This document shows, piece by piece, positions 1 through 9,461 of a stretch of 64,000 nucleotides of DNA (within the stretch, counting starts at the first letter, position 1; every line of letters begins with the position of its first letter). Position numbers and translations under genes: made by a program. The notes under the pieces were generated by a model. That model searched no databases, was not told the DNA's origin, and saw only the letters and a program-made list of their open reading frames with translations. Origin of the DNA: Flavobacteriaceae bacterium (GTDB lineage Bacteria; Bacteroidota; Bacteroidia; Flavobacteriales; Flavobacteriaceae); contig CANKLE010000002.1 of the NCBI GenBank assembly GCA_947483075.1, forward strand, positions 62,001 through 126,000, given 5' to 3'.

Positions 1-579
1 ATCAAATACTTGATTGCCTTGAAAAAATACGTCGTCTGTAGTTGAATATTGAGGGATTGCCGTGCGGTTGGTGTTTACCCGCACCAAATAAAAATCATTG
101 CTGTCTGCCGGATCAGTAAAAAAGGTTTTGACGTCTATGGTTGTTCCTCCTCCACCAATCTTGGGCTGAACTTCTTGCTCTATTTTATCAATCACCGGAA
201 CCGCTTGCAAGCTTTCGGTAGCGGTATAGGTTTGGTTATTGTAATTCACCAAAAGTGTATAGTTGGCATTCAATAGGGCTTCGAAATTGGTGCATTGGTA
301 CACGCCCGTTTGGTCTATTTCGGTAAATTCAAATACCAAACCATTCTCGGTACTGATCGACACATTGGCTCCAGAAACTGGGGGAACTTCGTTGGCGTAA
401 AAGGGTGCGGTTGTCGAAAGTTTAATCGTTTGAGTACTCAGCGGAACGCCTTTTTCGCAGGCAATCGAGGCGTCAATAACCAAGCGGGGAGCCGCCGTTT
501 CGAGGGGAACGGTTACTACTTTTTCGCAGCTAGACAGTACGACAAGAGAAAGTAGGAGTAGGGTAGTTATCTTTTTCAT
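1..579 (-). CDS. DUF4249 family lipoprotein (3' end beyond window)
   Basis: The frame is open from the ATG at 577-579 to the left edge (193 codons), so the C-terminus is missing. The N-terminus is a lipoprotein signal (MKKITTLLLL...VLSSC) with the lipid-accepting Cys about residue 19. The mature part is beta-rich with no catalytic motif and resembles DUF4249 proteins of Bacteroidota. It starts 4 bp after the stop of the TonB-dependent receptor gene, so the two are almost certainly co-transcribed. Receptor plus DUF4249 lipoprotein is a recurrent pairing, and by analogy with SusC/SusD the lipoprotein may cap or assist the receptor. The substrate cannot be deduced. Confidence 0.85.
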   Translation of the reverse strand, partial: MKKITTLLLLSLVVLSSCEKVVTVPLETAAPRLVIDASIACEKGVPLSTQTIKLSTTAPFYANEVPPVSGANVSISTENGLVFEFTEIDQTGVYQCTNFEALLNANYTLLVNYNNQTYTATESLQAVPVIDKIEQEVQPKIGGGGTTIDVKTFFTDPADSNDFYLVRVNTNRTAIPQYSTTDDVFFQGNQVFD

Positions 580-583
580 CACA

Positions 584-2962
584 TTAAAATTTAAGGTTGT
601 AACTCACGCCGGGAACCATGCCAAAAATGGAGGTTTGAATCGATTCATTGGCGCCGGTTTGTAGGTTTTGTCTAAAACTCATAGAAGCCGCATTAAAACG
701 GTTGTACACATTATATATGCTAAACACCCATTCGGATTGCCAGGATCTGCCTTTGTTAGAAGCCGGAATGAGTGAGGCCGACAAATCCAGGTGGTGGTAG
801 AGTGGCAAACGGTTTTGGTTGCGCAATCCAAATATGGGCACGGTAATGTCTTGGTATTGGTATTGCCCATTCGAATAGGTTACCGGTTGGCCCGATTGCA
901 AGGCGAAATTGGCGCTAAAGTTCCATTTTTCGCTGAATTTGTAACTGCTGGTCACGGCCAAATTATGGGTTTTGTCATAGACCGAAGCATACCAATTTCC
1001 TTGGTTGATGCCCGGTTCTTCAGCGGTTCTTCCCGGCGTTTGCTGTTCCGAACGCGACAAGGTATAGGAAATCCATCCGGTCAATTTGCCTTCGTTTTTG
1101 CGCAGTAACAGTTCCAAGCCATACGAACGCATTTTGCCATTCAGGATTACTTGTTCGATGGCATCGTTGGCAATCAGATTGGCGCCGTCTATGTAATCGA
1201 TGCGGTTTTTTACTAACTTAAAATAGGATTCTACCTCAAGCGAATAGCGGTTGTTACGCAAATTTCTGAAGTAGCCCACCGCCCATTGATCGGCCAGTTG
1301 GGGTTGTACAAAGGAATCACTGGGCATCCAAATGTCTAATGGAGTAGGCGATGAGGTGTTCGAAATGAGTTGCAAATACTGCGCCATGCGGTTGTAACTG
1401 GCCTTTACCGAAGTATCATCATTGAGTTGATAAGCAAGTGCTGCCCGTGGCTCCCAATTGGCATATTGCGCAATGGTTTGGTTGCGGTTGTAGTAGATAG
1501 TTCCGGTGGGGATTGCTTTTTCGTAAATCGCTAAATCTACGTTGTATACCACCGCTTGGTTGTTGGCGTAGGTGCGAATATTGGCTTCTCCCAAACGATA
1601 AAAGGCACTGTAACGCAGGCCGTAATTTATGGTCAATTTGTTGCTCAATTCTTGTTCGACTTCGAGGTATGCGGCCGGTTCAAGTGCTTTTTTCTTTTCG
1701 AGCTGACGGTAATTAATCCCCGTTTCTGCACCAGTAGGTCGCAAAGTGCCGGGGTTGAAATCGTAATAAATCACATTGGCTCCATAACTCAATTTTACGG
1801 CATCCGACAAATAATGTTTGAAGTCGTATTTAAAATTGTAGTTTTTGATACCCGAATCCCATTGAAATCCGATAAAATCTAGGTTTAAGCCGTAGTAGTA
1901 TTCGCTATAAATGGCCGAGAGATTGGAGAATAATTTATTAGAAAACAAATGGTTCCAACGCAAATTAAAGGTCGCATTGCCATATTGGTTTTCGAATTGA
2001 TTCTTAATGCGAAACACATCGCGTCCAAAATAACCCGACACATACACGTGGTTAATGCTGTCTAGTTGGTAATGTAATTTGGTGTTCAAATCATAAAAAT
2101 AGGCCGCATTGTCTTTTTGATCTTTGGATAATTTCATAAACAAATGTGCATAGGATCCGCGGGCTCCGATCAAAAAAGAACCTTTGTCTTTTACGATAGG
2201 CCCTTCGGCTAAGATTCGACTGGTAATCAATCCGATGCCGCCGTTGAGGTGAAATTTCTTGCTGTTTCCGTCTTTTTGGTAGATGTCCAAAACCGAAGAA
2301 GCGCGTCCGCCAAAGCGTGCGGGAATTCCGCCTTTGTACAATTTTAAATCTTTGATAGCGTCGGGATTAAAGACCGAGAAAAACCCAAAAACGTGGGAGG
2401 AATTATAGAGTGTGGCTTCATCGAGTAGAATTAAATTCTGATCGGCACCGCCCCCGCGCACATTAAATCCCGAAGATCCTTCGCCGGCATTCGTTACCCC
2501 TGGCAACAACAAAATCGATTTGAGTACATCGACTTCGCCCAACACCACCGGCATACTTTTGATGGTGGCCATTGAAAGTTTGTTTACACTCATCTCAGCT
2601 TTGCGAATGTTGCTGGCTTTTCGGTTATCGGTGATTACAACTTCTTGCAATTGTTCTTGCAAAGGGGTTAGGACTAAGTTGTTTTTTTTGTCTTGGAGCA
2701 GGTTGATCGTCAAGGTTTCCGTTTGGTACCCCAACAAACTAATTCGAAAGTTGTGCGGGCCTGCGGGCAGCGTCAAGGAATAAAATCCGTATTCGTTGGT
2801 CGAAGTGCCTTTTTTGGAAACTTCGTCATAAATACTCACGCCTATGAGCGTTTCGTTGCTTTTGGCATCGGTAATGGTTCCGCTTAAGCTATGTTTTACT
2901 TGAGCTAAGCTGGTTACCGAAACAAAGGAGAAGACAACTAAATAAAATACTTTCCAGTTCAT
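584..2962 (-). CDS. TonB-dependent receptor with carboxypeptidase-like N-terminal domain
   Basis: An outer-membrane active transporter of 792 residues. Order: signal peptide (about 1-20, ending SLAQ), a CarboxypepD_reg-like beta-sandwich (about 23-110, with GTITDA and ISLLGYQ), a plug (about 120-240, with GFNVRGGGADQNLILLD and GGIPARFGG), then a beta-barrel ending in the aromatic NLKF expected for BAM recognition. I chose the ATG at 2962; an upstream TTG at 3019 would put charged residues before the signal peptide. The DUF4249 lipoprotein gene follows 4 bp downstream. It lacks the long SusC-specific features, so I call it a generic receptor of unknown ligand. Confidence 0.93.
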   Translation of the reverse strand: MNWKVFYLVVFSFVSVTSLAQVKHSLSGTITDAKSNETLIGVSIYDEVSKKGTSTNEYGFYSLTLPAGPHNFRISLLGYQTETLTINLLQDKKNNLVLTPLQEQLQEVVITDNRKASNIRKAEMSVNKLSMATIKSMPVVLGEVDVLKSILLLPGVTNAGEGSSGFNVRGGGADQNLILLDEATLYNSSHVFGFFSVFNPDAIKDLKLYKGGIPARFGGRASSVLDIYQKDGNSKKFHLNGGIGLITSRILAEGPIVKDKGSFLIGARGSYAHLFMKLSKDQKDNAAYFYDLNTKLHYQLDSINHVYVSGYFGRDVFRIKNQFENQYGNATFNLRWNHLFSNKLFSNLSAIYSEYYYGLNLDFIGFQWDSGIKNYNFKYDFKHYLSDAVKLSYGANVIYYDFNPGTLRPTGAETGINYRQLEKKKALEPAAYLEVEQELSNKLTINYGLRYSAFYRLGEANIRTYANNQAVVYNVDLAIYEKAIPTGTIYYNRNQTIAQYANWEPRAALAYQLNDDTSVKASYNRMAQYLQLISNTSSPTPLDIWMPSDSFVQPQLADQWAVGYFRNLRNNRYSLEVESYFKLVKNRIDYIDGANLIANDAIEQVILNGKMRSYGLELLLRKNEGKLTGWISYTLSRSEQQTPGRTAEEPGINQGNWYASVYDKTHNLAVTSSYKFSEKWNFSANFALQSGQPVTYSNGQYQYQDITVPIFGLRNQNRLPLYHHLDLSASLIPASNKGRSWQSEWVFSIYNVYNRFNAASMSFRQNLQTGANESIQTSIFGMVPGVSYNLKF

Positions 2963-3086
2963 GTTCGTGAATTCAAGTTGCAAATTTGAGGAAATTTTCA
3001 GGATAAACACCCGCAACAATTGTTAATCCTTCTACAAAAAAAGGCAACCCATTGCTGAATTGCCTTTGTATAAATTGCCGAAAGGA

Positions 3087-4310
3087 TTAGGCTAGTTTGT
3101 GATCTAAATTTTCGCGAATGGCTTCCAAGAAAACTTCTGTGGTGAGGTAATCGGCGCTCGTAAGACCTTCTGGTTTTACCAACATAGCCAAATCTTTGGT
3201 CATTTTTCCGCTTTCTACGGTATCGATACATACCTGCTCTAAGGTGTGGCAAAAGTTGATCAATTCGGCGTTGTTGTCCAACTTACCGCGGTGTTCTAAT
3301 CCTCGAGTCCATGCAAAAATGGATGCAATTGGATTGGTAGAGGTAGCGCGACCTTTTTGGTGTTCGCGGTAATGGCGCGTTACGGTTCCGTGTGCCGCTT
3401 CGGCTTCTACTGTTTTTCCGTCAGGAGTAACCAATACAGAAGTCATTAATCCCAACGAACCAAATCCTTGCGCTACGGTATCTGATTGCACATCTCCGTC
3501 GTAGTTTTTACAGGCCCATACAAATCCGCCGTTCCATTTCATACAAGAAGCCACCATGTCGTCAATCAAACGGTGTTCGTAAATAATGCCGTTGGCTTCA
3601 AAATCAGCTTTGTAATGCGCTTGAAATACTTCTTCAAAAATATCTTTGAAACGGCCGTCGTAGGCTTTTAAAATGGTGTTTTTGGTCGATAAATACAACG
3701 GCCATTTTTTGGTCAAGGCCATTTGAAAGGATGAATGTGCAAATCCGTAGATGCTTTCGTCGGTGTTGTACATCGCCATCGCTACGCCGTCGCCTTCAAA
3801 GTTGTATACCTCCCAAGTTTTGGTTTCGCCGGCCTCGTTGGTGAAGCTCATGGTTAAGGTTCCTTTGCCTTTGATCACCGTGTCGGTTGCTTTGTATTGA
3901 TCGCCAAAAGCATGACGGCCAATTACAATGGGTTTAGTCCATCCTTGTACATAACGCGGTACATTGCTCATGATGATTGGCTCACGAAAAACTGTTCCTC
4001 CCACAATATTACGGATGGTTCCGTTGGGCGATTTCCACATTTTAGAAAGGTTGAATTCTTTTACACGTTCTTCATCGGGCGTAATGGTAGCACATTTAAT
4101 GCCCACATTATATTTCTTGATGGCTTCGGCAGAATCAATTGTAATTTGATCTTTTGTTGCTTCGCGGCTTTCCATGCCTAAATCGTAATATTTAATGTCT
4201 AAATCTAAGTAGGGAAGAATTAATTTGTCTTTGATAAAAGCCCAAATTATTCGTGTCATTTCATCGCCGTCCAATTCTACTACTGGATTGGCTACTTTAA
4301 TTTTTGCCAT
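3087..4310 (-). CDS. icd: NADP-dependent isocitrate dehydrogenase, eukaryotic-type homodimer
   Basis: Oxidatively decarboxylates isocitrate to 2-oxoglutarate with NADP+ in the TCA cycle (cytoplasm). The 407 residues match the homodimeric eukaryote-like subfamily (about 400-415 aa), not the E. coli type. Visible motifs are [13 protein letters not shown] at the N-terminus, [18 protein letters not shown] in the substrate region, and [14 protein letters not shown] followed by [10 protein letters not shown] in the cofactor region. It is a single gene with its own -7 box (4348-4355) and lies convergent to nothing; the receptor gene starts about 125 bp downstream on the same strand. No odd features. 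Confidence 0.97.
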   Translation of the reverse strand: MAKIKVANPVVELDGDEMTRIIWAFIKDKLILPYLDLDIKYYDLGMESREATKDQITIDSAEAIKKYNVGIKCATITPDEERVKEFNLSKMWKSPNGTIRNIVGGTVFREPIIMSNVPRYVQGWTKPIVIGRHAFGDQYKATDTVIKGKGTLTMSFTNEAGETKTWEVYNFEGDGVAMAMYNTDESIYGFAHSSFQMALTKKWPLYLSTKNTILKAYDGRFKDIFEEVFQAHYKADFEANGIIYEHRLIDDMVASCMKWNGGFVWACKNYDGDVQSDTVAQGFGSLGLMTSVLVTPDGKTVEAEAAHGTVTRHYREHQKGRATSTNPIASIFAWTRGLEHRGKLDNNAELINFCHTLEQVCIDTVESGKMTKDLAMLVKPEGLTSADYLTTEVFLEAIRENLDHKLA

Positions 4311-4347
4311 AGGATTTATTTGTAGTTTAGGTTTATTTTAGTGATCG

Positions 4348-4355
4348 CAAATGTA
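4348..4355 (-). promoter_or_regulatory. -7 box of icd
   Basis: On the minus strand the sequence reads TACATTTG followed by CG, matching the Bacteroidota -7 consensus TAnnTTTG. It lies 38 bp upstream of the icd ATG. The -33 TTG element is not clear. Confidence 0.55.
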
Positions 4356-4485
4356 ACAAACGATTTCTTATTTATAAAAAAGGGGTATGCGAAGTTTTGC
4401 ACTATTGCGATTGAATTATCAAATTGTTAACTAATCCCCGTTAAAAAAGCAATTTGGCAATTTACATCTGTTTTTGTTGCAAAAA

Positions 4486-4511
4486 AATAGCCCTCCAAAT
4501 GGAAGGCTATT
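4486..4511 (-). terminator. Rho-independent terminator of rplS
   Basis: Minus strand: AATAGCC, a one-base mismatch, TCC, loop ATTT, then GGA, mismatch and GGCTATT, followed by a T run. It begins 23 bp after the rplS stop codon, as expected for a highly expressed single-gene unit. Confidence 0.85.
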
Positions 4512-4533
4512 CATATCATTCAGAGATAGTAAA

Positions 4534-4884
4534 CTATCTTCTTTTGTCTCTAATTTTCGCTTTTTTACCAGTAAGTTCTCTAAAGTAGAAAATACGAGCT
4601 CTACGAACGTGACCTTTTTTGTTGATTTCAATTTTTTGCAAGGCCGGTAAATTTACTGGGAAGATACGCTCTACACCAATTGCACCTGACATTTTACGGA
4701 TGGTAAAGGTTTCAGTAGTTCCTGAACCTCTGCGTTGAATAACCACACCTTTAAAAAACTGTGTTCTTGTTTTTTCACCCTCTTTAATTTCGTAGTACAC
4801 GGTGATGGTATCTCCAGCTCCGAATTCAGGGAAGTCTTTTTTAGCAACTAATTCGCTTTGTACGAATTTCATTAAATCTGCCAT
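4534..4884 (-). CDS. rplS: 50S ribosomal protein L19
   Basis: Structural protein of the large ribosomal subunit at the 30S-50S interface. It is 116 aa, the usual length. Recognisable parts are FGAGDTITVYYEIKEG, the FKGVVIQRRG strand, and VERIFPVNLPALQKIE, with a basic C-terminus (KKAKIRDKRR). In many bacteria rplS lies in an operon with trmD and rimM/rpsP. Here trmD is the next upstream gene on the same strand, but 164 bp away with a separate -7 box, so the old pairing survives as order rather than as a tight operon. Confidence 0.98.
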   Translation of the reverse strand: MADLMKFVQSELVAKKDFPEFGAGDTITVYYEIKEGEKTRTQFFKGVVIQRRGSGTTETFTIRKMSGAIGVERIFPVNLPALQKIEINKKGHVRRARIFYFRELTGKKAKIRDKRR

Positions 4885-4959
4885 GATAATCTTTTTTACT
4901 AATGGTTGAACTTAAAGCAACATGCACGGTTTTCGCCAGAGGTTGGTTTAATGTGGGCG

Positions 4960-4967
4960 CAAATGTA
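4960..4967 (-). promoter_or_regulatory. -7 box of rplS
   Basis: Minus strand TACATTTG followed by CG, 76 bp upstream of the rplS ATG. It fits TAnnTTTG and supports independent transcription from trmD. Confidence 0.55.
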
Positions 4968-5048
4968 AATAATAATTAATAATTAACAATGAAAAATTTA
5001 GAATTTTTTCCTGATGTAAACGCCTCATTATTAATCCTTAACTATTAA

Positions 5049-5726
5049 TTATTCATTGAGCAAGTCGGGTCTTCTATCTTTGGTATGCTCATAGGCTTTT
5101 TCTTCCCGCCATTGGTCAATTTTGGCGGCATGGCCACTTAGCAGAACTTCGGGTACTTTGTGTCCTTTGTAATCGGCGGGACGGGTATAAATTGGTCCAG
5201 ATAATAAATTGTCTTGAAAACTGTCCGTGAGGGCCGAGGTTTCGTCGCTCAATACGCCCGGAATCAATCGGATTAACGCATCACTCAATACCAAGGCACC
5301 GAGTTCGCCACCACTTAATACATAATCACCAATCGAAATTTCTTTGGTGATAAATAAATCACGCGCCCGTTGATCGACGCCTTTGTAATGCCCACACAAA
5401 ATGATGAGGTTTTCATACATTGACATGCTATTGGCCATTTTTTGATTCAGGGTTTCGCCGTCGGGACTCATGTAGATGATTTCGTCGTAGTCGCGTTGGC
5501 TTTTGAGAGCAGTAATGCAATCGTCAATGGGTTGTACCGTCATGACCATGCCCGCACCGCCGCCAAACGGATAATCGTCTACGCTTTTTTGTTTGTTGGT
5601 GGTGTAGTCGCGCAAATTGTGTATGTGCACTTCAACCAAGCCTTTGTCTATGGCGCGTTTCATGATTGAGGCCTCAAACGGACTTCGCAATAATTCGGGC
5701 AATACGGTGATGATGTCGATGCGCAT
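5049..5726 (-). CDS. trmD: tRNA (guanine-N1)-methyltransferase
   Basis: Methylates G37 of tRNAs with SAM to prevent +1 frameshifting (cytoplasm). It is 225 aa, a normal TrmD length. Motifs of the trefoil-knot SPOUT fold are present: [10 protein letters not shown] early, [10 protein letters not shown] in the middle, and the knot-forming [17 protein letters not shown]. The C-terminal domain ends with [17 protein letters not shown], typical of the family. A -7 box (5746-5753) sits 20 bp before the start. The gene is divergent from the cyclophilin-FKBP gene. Confidence 0.97.
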   Translation of the reverse strand: MRIDIITVLPELLRSPFEASIMKRAIDKGLVEVHIHNLRDYTTNKQKSVDDYPFGGGAGMVMTVQPIDDCITALKSQRDYDEIIYMSPDGETLNQKMANSMSMYENLIILCGHYKGVDQRARDLFITKEISIGDYVLSGGELGALVLSDALIRLIPGVLSDETSALTDSFQDNLLSGPIYTRPADYKGHKVPEVLLSGHAAKIDQWREEKAYEHTKDRRPDLLNE

Positions 5727-5745
5727 AGGGCTATTTTTCTGCTCG

Positions 5746-5753
5746 CAAAGATA
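5746..5753 (-). promoter_or_regulatory. -7 box of trmD
   Basis: Minus strand TATCTTTG followed by CG, 20 bp upstream of the trmD ATG. It matches TAnnTTTG and implies a short leader. Confidence 0.55.
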
Positions 5754-5864
5754 TCATTATTCGGGATTAATTTATACGGCATTAATCAAGTAGGTATTTT
5801 AGTAGCTCACTTGTAAATATTATTATTTAATTTCGCAGCCATATTCAATATAAAAATTATAAAA

Positions 5865-6797
5865 ATGGAACACGGAATTTACGCTAAATTCAACACCACC
5901 AAAGGTGCAATCTTAGTAAAATTAACACACGATTTAACGCCAGGCACTGTAGGAAACTTTGTTGGTCTTGCCGAAGGAAATCTAGAAAATAAAATAAAAC
6001 CTCAAGGGAATAAATATTATGACGGACTTAAATTTCACCGGGTAATTCCTGATTTCATGATTCAAGGGGGATGCCCACAAGGAACTGGAACAGGTGGGCC
6101 AGGGTACAACTTCGACGATGAGTTTCATCCCGATTTACGTCACGATAGTCCAGGTGTTTTGTCGATGGCAAATTCGGGTCCAGGAAGTAACGGATCACAA
6201 TTTTTCATTACACACATCGCTACGCCATGGCTCGATGACAAACATACTGTTTTCGGAAATGTGGTTGAAGGCCAAGAAGTGGTCGATGCAATTGCACAAG
6301 GCGATACCTTAGAAAACATAGAAATCATTCGCGAAGGCGACGAAGCCAAAAATTGGAACGCCATTGAAGCCTTTCGCGTTTTTGAAGGCGCTCGTGCCAA
6401 AAAAGAAGCCGAGGCTCGTGCAGTTGCTGAAGCGGCAATGGAGAAATTAGCGGCAGGCTTTGAAAAGACCGAAAGTGGTTTGCGCTATCAAATGATTCAA
6501 AAAGGATCGGGCAAAAAAGCCGAGAAGGGCAAAACCGTTTCGGTACATTATTCGGGATCCTTAGAAAACGGAAAAGTATTTGATTCGTCGTATACCCGCA
6601 AAAAACCCATCGAATTTCCTTTGGGAATGGGCAATGTAATCGAAGGCTGGGACGAAGGAATTGCCTTGTTGCAAGTGGGTGACAAAGCCCGTTTTGTGAT
6701 TCCTTCACACTTAGGATACGGATCTCGCGGAGCTGGTGGAGTTATTCCTCCCAATGCAACCTTGATTTTTGATGTAGAATTAATGGACGTTAAATAA
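5865..6797 (+). CDS. Dual-family peptidyl-prolyl isomerase (cyclophilin-FKBP fusion)
   Basis: Two unrelated prolyl isomerase folds in one 310-aa chain. Residues about 5-165 are a cyclophilin: [13 protein letters not shown] with the catalytic Arg at 59, NGSQFFITH, and [11 protein letters not shown] with the ligand-pocket Trp. An Ala/Glu/Lys-rich linker, probably helical, spans about 170-205. Residues about 205-310 are an FKBP domain: [24 protein letters not shown], and [12 protein letters not shown]. No signal peptide is seen, so it is predicted cytoplasmic. Dual-family immunophilins of this order are known from flavobacteria. Its neighbour 6 bp downstream is a lipoprotein that may be co-transcribed. 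Confidence 0.95.
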   Translation: MEHGIYAKFNTTKGAILVKLTHDLTPGTVGNFVGLAEGNLENKIKPQGNKYYDGLKFHRVIPDFMIQGGCPQGTGTGGPGYNFDDEFHPDLRHDSPGVLSMANSGPGSNGSQFFITHIATPWLDDKHTVFGNVVEGQEVVDAIAQGDTLENIEIIREGDEAKNWNAIEAFRVFEGARAKKEAEARAVAEAAMEKLAAGFEKTESGLRYQMIQKGSGKKAEKGKTVSVHYSGSLENGKVFDSSYTRKKPIEFPLGMGNVIEGWDEGIALLQVGDKARFVIPSHLGYGSRGAGGVIPPNATLIFDVELMDVK

Positions 6798-6803
6798 ATA
6801 GAT

Positions 6804-7208
6804 TTGAGAATTAAATTTATACTTTCAGTTAGTTTAGCAATTGTTTTAGCCTGTAATTCGGCCAAAACTGCTAAGGCCAATTCCGATGCATTAAAGGAAC
6901 CGGTTATGGCCGATCGTCCTAACAAGATTGTTTTTTCCGAAAGCATGATGCCTAATCATTCTCCGCAAGTCGAATTACCAAATACGGCCAAATTTATTGC
7001 ATCTCCTGTTTTGACAGAAACCGAATACAAAGGACAATTGGCTTTTACGACCGAATGTTCCCGTTGCCATGATTTGCCTAAAATTGGCTTTTATGCCAAA
7101 ACCGCTTGGGTTAAAATTTTACCAGAAATGCAAAAAAAAGGCAAGACCAGTAATGAAACCATGCAACTCATAGAAGCCTATATTTACGCCAATTATGAAA
7201 AGGAATAG
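6804..7208 (+). CDS. Small lipoprotein with a CxxCH heme-binding-like motif (TTG start)
   Basis: 134 aa. The only start that keeps the lipoprotein signal is TTG at 6804, giving a basic-hydrophobic stretch and lipobox VLAC with Cys17. The first in-frame ATG would delete the signal. Near the C-terminus is C85-S-R-C88-H89, the covalent c-type heme motif, followed by a helix with a Met that could be the distal ligand (EMQKKGK). The C-terminal ~60 residues look like a minimal class I cytochrome c, and the segment between the lipid anchor and this domain looks like a linker. It begins 6 bp after the isomerase gene and ends at a strong terminator. The heme role is inferred from the motif only. Confidence 0.75.
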   Translation: MRIKFILSVSLAIVLACNSAKTAKANSDALKEPVMADRPNKIVFSESMMPNHSPQVELPNTAKFIASPVLTETEYKGQLAFTTECSRCHDLPKIGFYAKTAWVKILPEMQKKGKTSNETMQLIEAYIYANYEKE

Positions 7209-7221
7209 TTCAAATAGTTTT

Positions 7222-7256
7222 TAAAAAAAAGTCCCGCAATTTGCGGGACTTTTTTT
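7222..7256. terminator. Bidirectional terminator
   Basis: A stem AGTCCCGCA / TGCGGGACT (7230-7238 and 7242-7250) is flanked by an A run on the left and a T run on the right, so it can end transcription from both the lipoprotein gene and the convergent DUF3276 gene. The right T run overlaps the DUF3276 stop codon. Confidence 0.92.
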
Positions 7257-7638
7257 AAATATCGTCAAAATCTATATCAGTGAAACTCGAAGTGCTTGGG
7301 GTTTCTGTATCGGTTTCCGGCTTTTCGCCGTAGTAGTCTTTTTTGAAATCTTTTTGATGGCGTTCCGAGATTACTTCTTCGCCTTTGTGATTCAAAACGT
7401 AGGCGGTCATGTCTTCTAAGATTTCGGCAAAGGCAGCAAAATCTTCTTTGTACAAGTAAATTTTATGTTTCTTAAAGTGGAACGATCCATCCTCTTCGGT
7501 AAATTTTTTGCTTTCGGTGATCGTGATGTAGTAATCGTCGGCTTTGGTGGCACGCACATCAAAAAAATAAGTACGACGGCCGGCTCGCAATACTTTTGAA
7601 TAAATTTCTTCCTTGTCTAACATGTCGTGTTCTCTCAT
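7255..7638 (-). CDS. PUR-family (DUF3276) nucleic-acid-binding protein
   Basis: 127 aa. It resembles the small bacterial PUR-alpha-like proteins (DUF3276), which bind single-stranded DNA/RNA through a PUR repeat. Visible: an N-terminal KVLRAGRRTYFFDVRATK strand pair, DYYITITESKK, and an acidic, low-complexity C-terminal tail (from about 105) rich in Ser/Thr/Asp. There is no signal peptide, so it is cytoplasmic. A second ATG lies at codon 6 (MLDKEEIYSKV); the start at 7638 is kept because of the coding-like MREHDM, but the choice is not certain. The cellular role of the family is poorly known. Confidence 0.85.
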   Translation of the reverse strand: MREHDMLDKEEIYSKVLRAGRRTYFFDVRATKADDYYITITESKKFTEEDGSFHFKKHKIYLYKEDFAAFAEILEDMTAYVLNHKGEEVISERHQKDFKKDYYGEKPETDTETPSTSSFTDIDFDDI

Positions 7639-7703
7639 GATCTCTTACTCAATAGTTGAATTTACCTTTCAAAAATGATAAAAAATGCATTACAAAACAA
7701 CAA

Positions 7704-9461
7704 TTAAGTTAAATCTTTTTCAGAAAGTTGTTTGGCATATAATTCGGCATAATAGCCGTTTTGCTTTACTAATTGATTATGAGTTCCTTGTTCGATAATT
7801 TGGCCGTCTTCGAGGATAATAATATGATCGGCATTTTTGGCCGAAGACACCCTATGGCTCACAATAAGCGTGGTTTTTTCTTTGCAGAAATCAAGTAAAT
7901 TGGTCAAAATAAGTTCCTCTGTTTCGGTATCAACGGCTGATAAACAATCGTCGAGCAGTAAAATTTCTGCCTCTTTAATCAAGGCTCTAGCAATAGAAAC
8001 GCGTTGTTTTTGTCCACCCGACAAAGTGATTCCGCGTTCGCCCAAAATGGTTTCATATTGATGCGTAAACTGTAGGATGTTATCGTGTACCACCGCTTTT
8101 TTTGCTGCAGCAACAACCGATTCCGCGGTGGCCGTTTCGTTGCCAAATTTGATGTTGTTTTCGATGGTATCCGAAAATAAAAAAGCATCCTGTGGCACAC
8201 AAGCAATGCTGTTGCGCAAATCAAATAAGTTGACTTCTTTGATGTTTTGACCGTCAATTTCTATGCTTCCTTCTGTGGTGTCGTATAAGCGGCTGATCAA
8301 CGAAATGATACTCGATTTGCCAGAACCTGTTTTGCCCAAAATGGCCAAGGTTTGTCCTTTATTTACCGTGAAACTAAGATTTTTTAAGGCAGTTACATGG
8401 GTGTCATCATAAGTAAAGCTCACATTTTTGAACGCAATACTGCCTTGAATCAGGCTGTGGTTTAGATTGCTGTTTTGAATGTCGGGCGTAATTTTTAGAA
8501 ATTCGTTGATTCGTTTTTGAGAAGCTTCGGCCTCCTGTATCATGCTCGAAATCCACCCCAAAGAAGCTACCGGCCAGGTGAGCATGTTTACATACAATAT
8601 AAATTCGGCGATGGTTCCTATACTGCTGATGCTGCCTTCTATGTAGAGCATGCCCCCAAAATAGATCACCACCAAATTGCTCACACCTATCAAGGCCAAC
8701 ATCAACGGACCAAACACTGCCTGTACTTTGGCCAATTGCAAACTTTTGTATTTGCTTTCTTCCGACAAATCCTTCATTTCGGCTTGTTGTTGCTCTTCTA
8801 GCGAATAGGCTTTGATGACCCGAATACCCGAAAACACCTCCTGACTAAAACTCGAAACTTTTGATAAATATTGCTGAAAAGTTGTGCTGCGTTTATTGAT
8901 TTCAGTGCTCAGTTTAAAAATCGCGTACGATAAAATGGGCAAGGGCAGTAGGGTATATAAGGTGAGTTTGGGCGAAACGGCATACATATAGGCAATCACC
9001 ACCGTGAAACGGATAGCCGTATTGATGGTGTACATCACTGCGGGCCCCACATACATGCGCACCTTGCTCACATCTTCACTGATGCGGTTCATCAAATCGC
9101 CGGTGCGGTTTTGTTTGTAGAAATTTTGGGAAAGGTTTTCGTATTGTTTAAACACTTCGTTTTTCACATCAAATTCGATGTGTCTTGACATGACAATAAG
9201 GGTCTGCCGCATTAAAAAAGTTAAAAACCCAGCGATTATGGTTGTGGCAATGATGAGCAAGATGTTGTGAATGAGTTCGGCTTGAATGACTGCCGACGAA
9301 CTCGTGTTTTTGGCATACGATTCGATCGCTTTGAACGACTTGCTGATGAGTTTTGGCGTAAACAAAGAGAAAATTTGTGCCACAATGGTAATGACAATTC
9401 CCAGTAAGAAACTGAATTTGTATTTGACGAAATATTTATTTAAATAATGAAGTTCTTTCAT
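7704..9461 (-). CDS. ABC exporter half-transporter with degenerate catalytic glutamate
   Basis: 585 aa, a fused membrane domain (about 1-310, six hydrophobic segments) and nucleotide-binding domain (about 340-580), the MsbA/LmrA-type exporter layout in the inner membrane. The NBD has Walker A GKTGSGKSS (about 375), signature LSGGQKQR, Walker B ILLLDDCLSAVD (about 500) and the H-loop IVSHR. The residue after the Walker B Asp, normally the catalytic Glu, is Asp. In heterodimeric exporters such as TM287/288 one subunit carries this change. No partner half is adjacent. Substrate unknown. It is a single gene, divergent from leucine dehydrogenase. Confidence 0.93.
   Translation of the reverse strand: MKELHYLNKYFVKYKFSFLLGIVITIVAQIFSLFTPKLISKSFKAIESYAKNTSSSAVIQAELIHNILLIIATTIIAGFLTFLMRQTLIVMSRHIEFDVKNEVFKQYENLSQNFYKQNRTGDLMNRISEDVSKVRMYVGPAVMYTINTAIRFTVVIAYMYAVSPKLTLYTLLPLPILSYAIFKLSTEINKRSTTFQQYLSKVSSFSQEVFSGIRVIKAYSLEEQQQAEMKDLSEESKYKSLQLAKVQAVFGPLMLALIGVSNLVVIYFGGMLYIEGSISSIGTIAEFILYVNMLTWPVASLGWISSMIQEAEASQKRINEFLKITPDIQNSNLNHSLIQGSIAFKNVSFTYDDTHVTALKNLSFTVNKGQTLAILGKTGSGKSSIISLISRLYDTTEGSIEIDGQNIKEVNLFDLRNSIACVPQDAFLFSDTIENNIKFGNETATAESVVAAAKKAVVHDNILQFTHQYETILGERGITLSGGQKQRVSIARALIKEAEILLLDDCLSAVDTETEELILTNLLDFCKEKTTLIVSHRVSSAKNADHIIILEDGQIIEQGTHNQLVKQNGYYAELYAKQLSEKDLT

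Noticed and set aside
2520-2887. Plus-strand frames inside the TonB receptor gene
   Set aside because: Antisense shadows without family motifs, overlapping the plug and N-terminal domain coding region.
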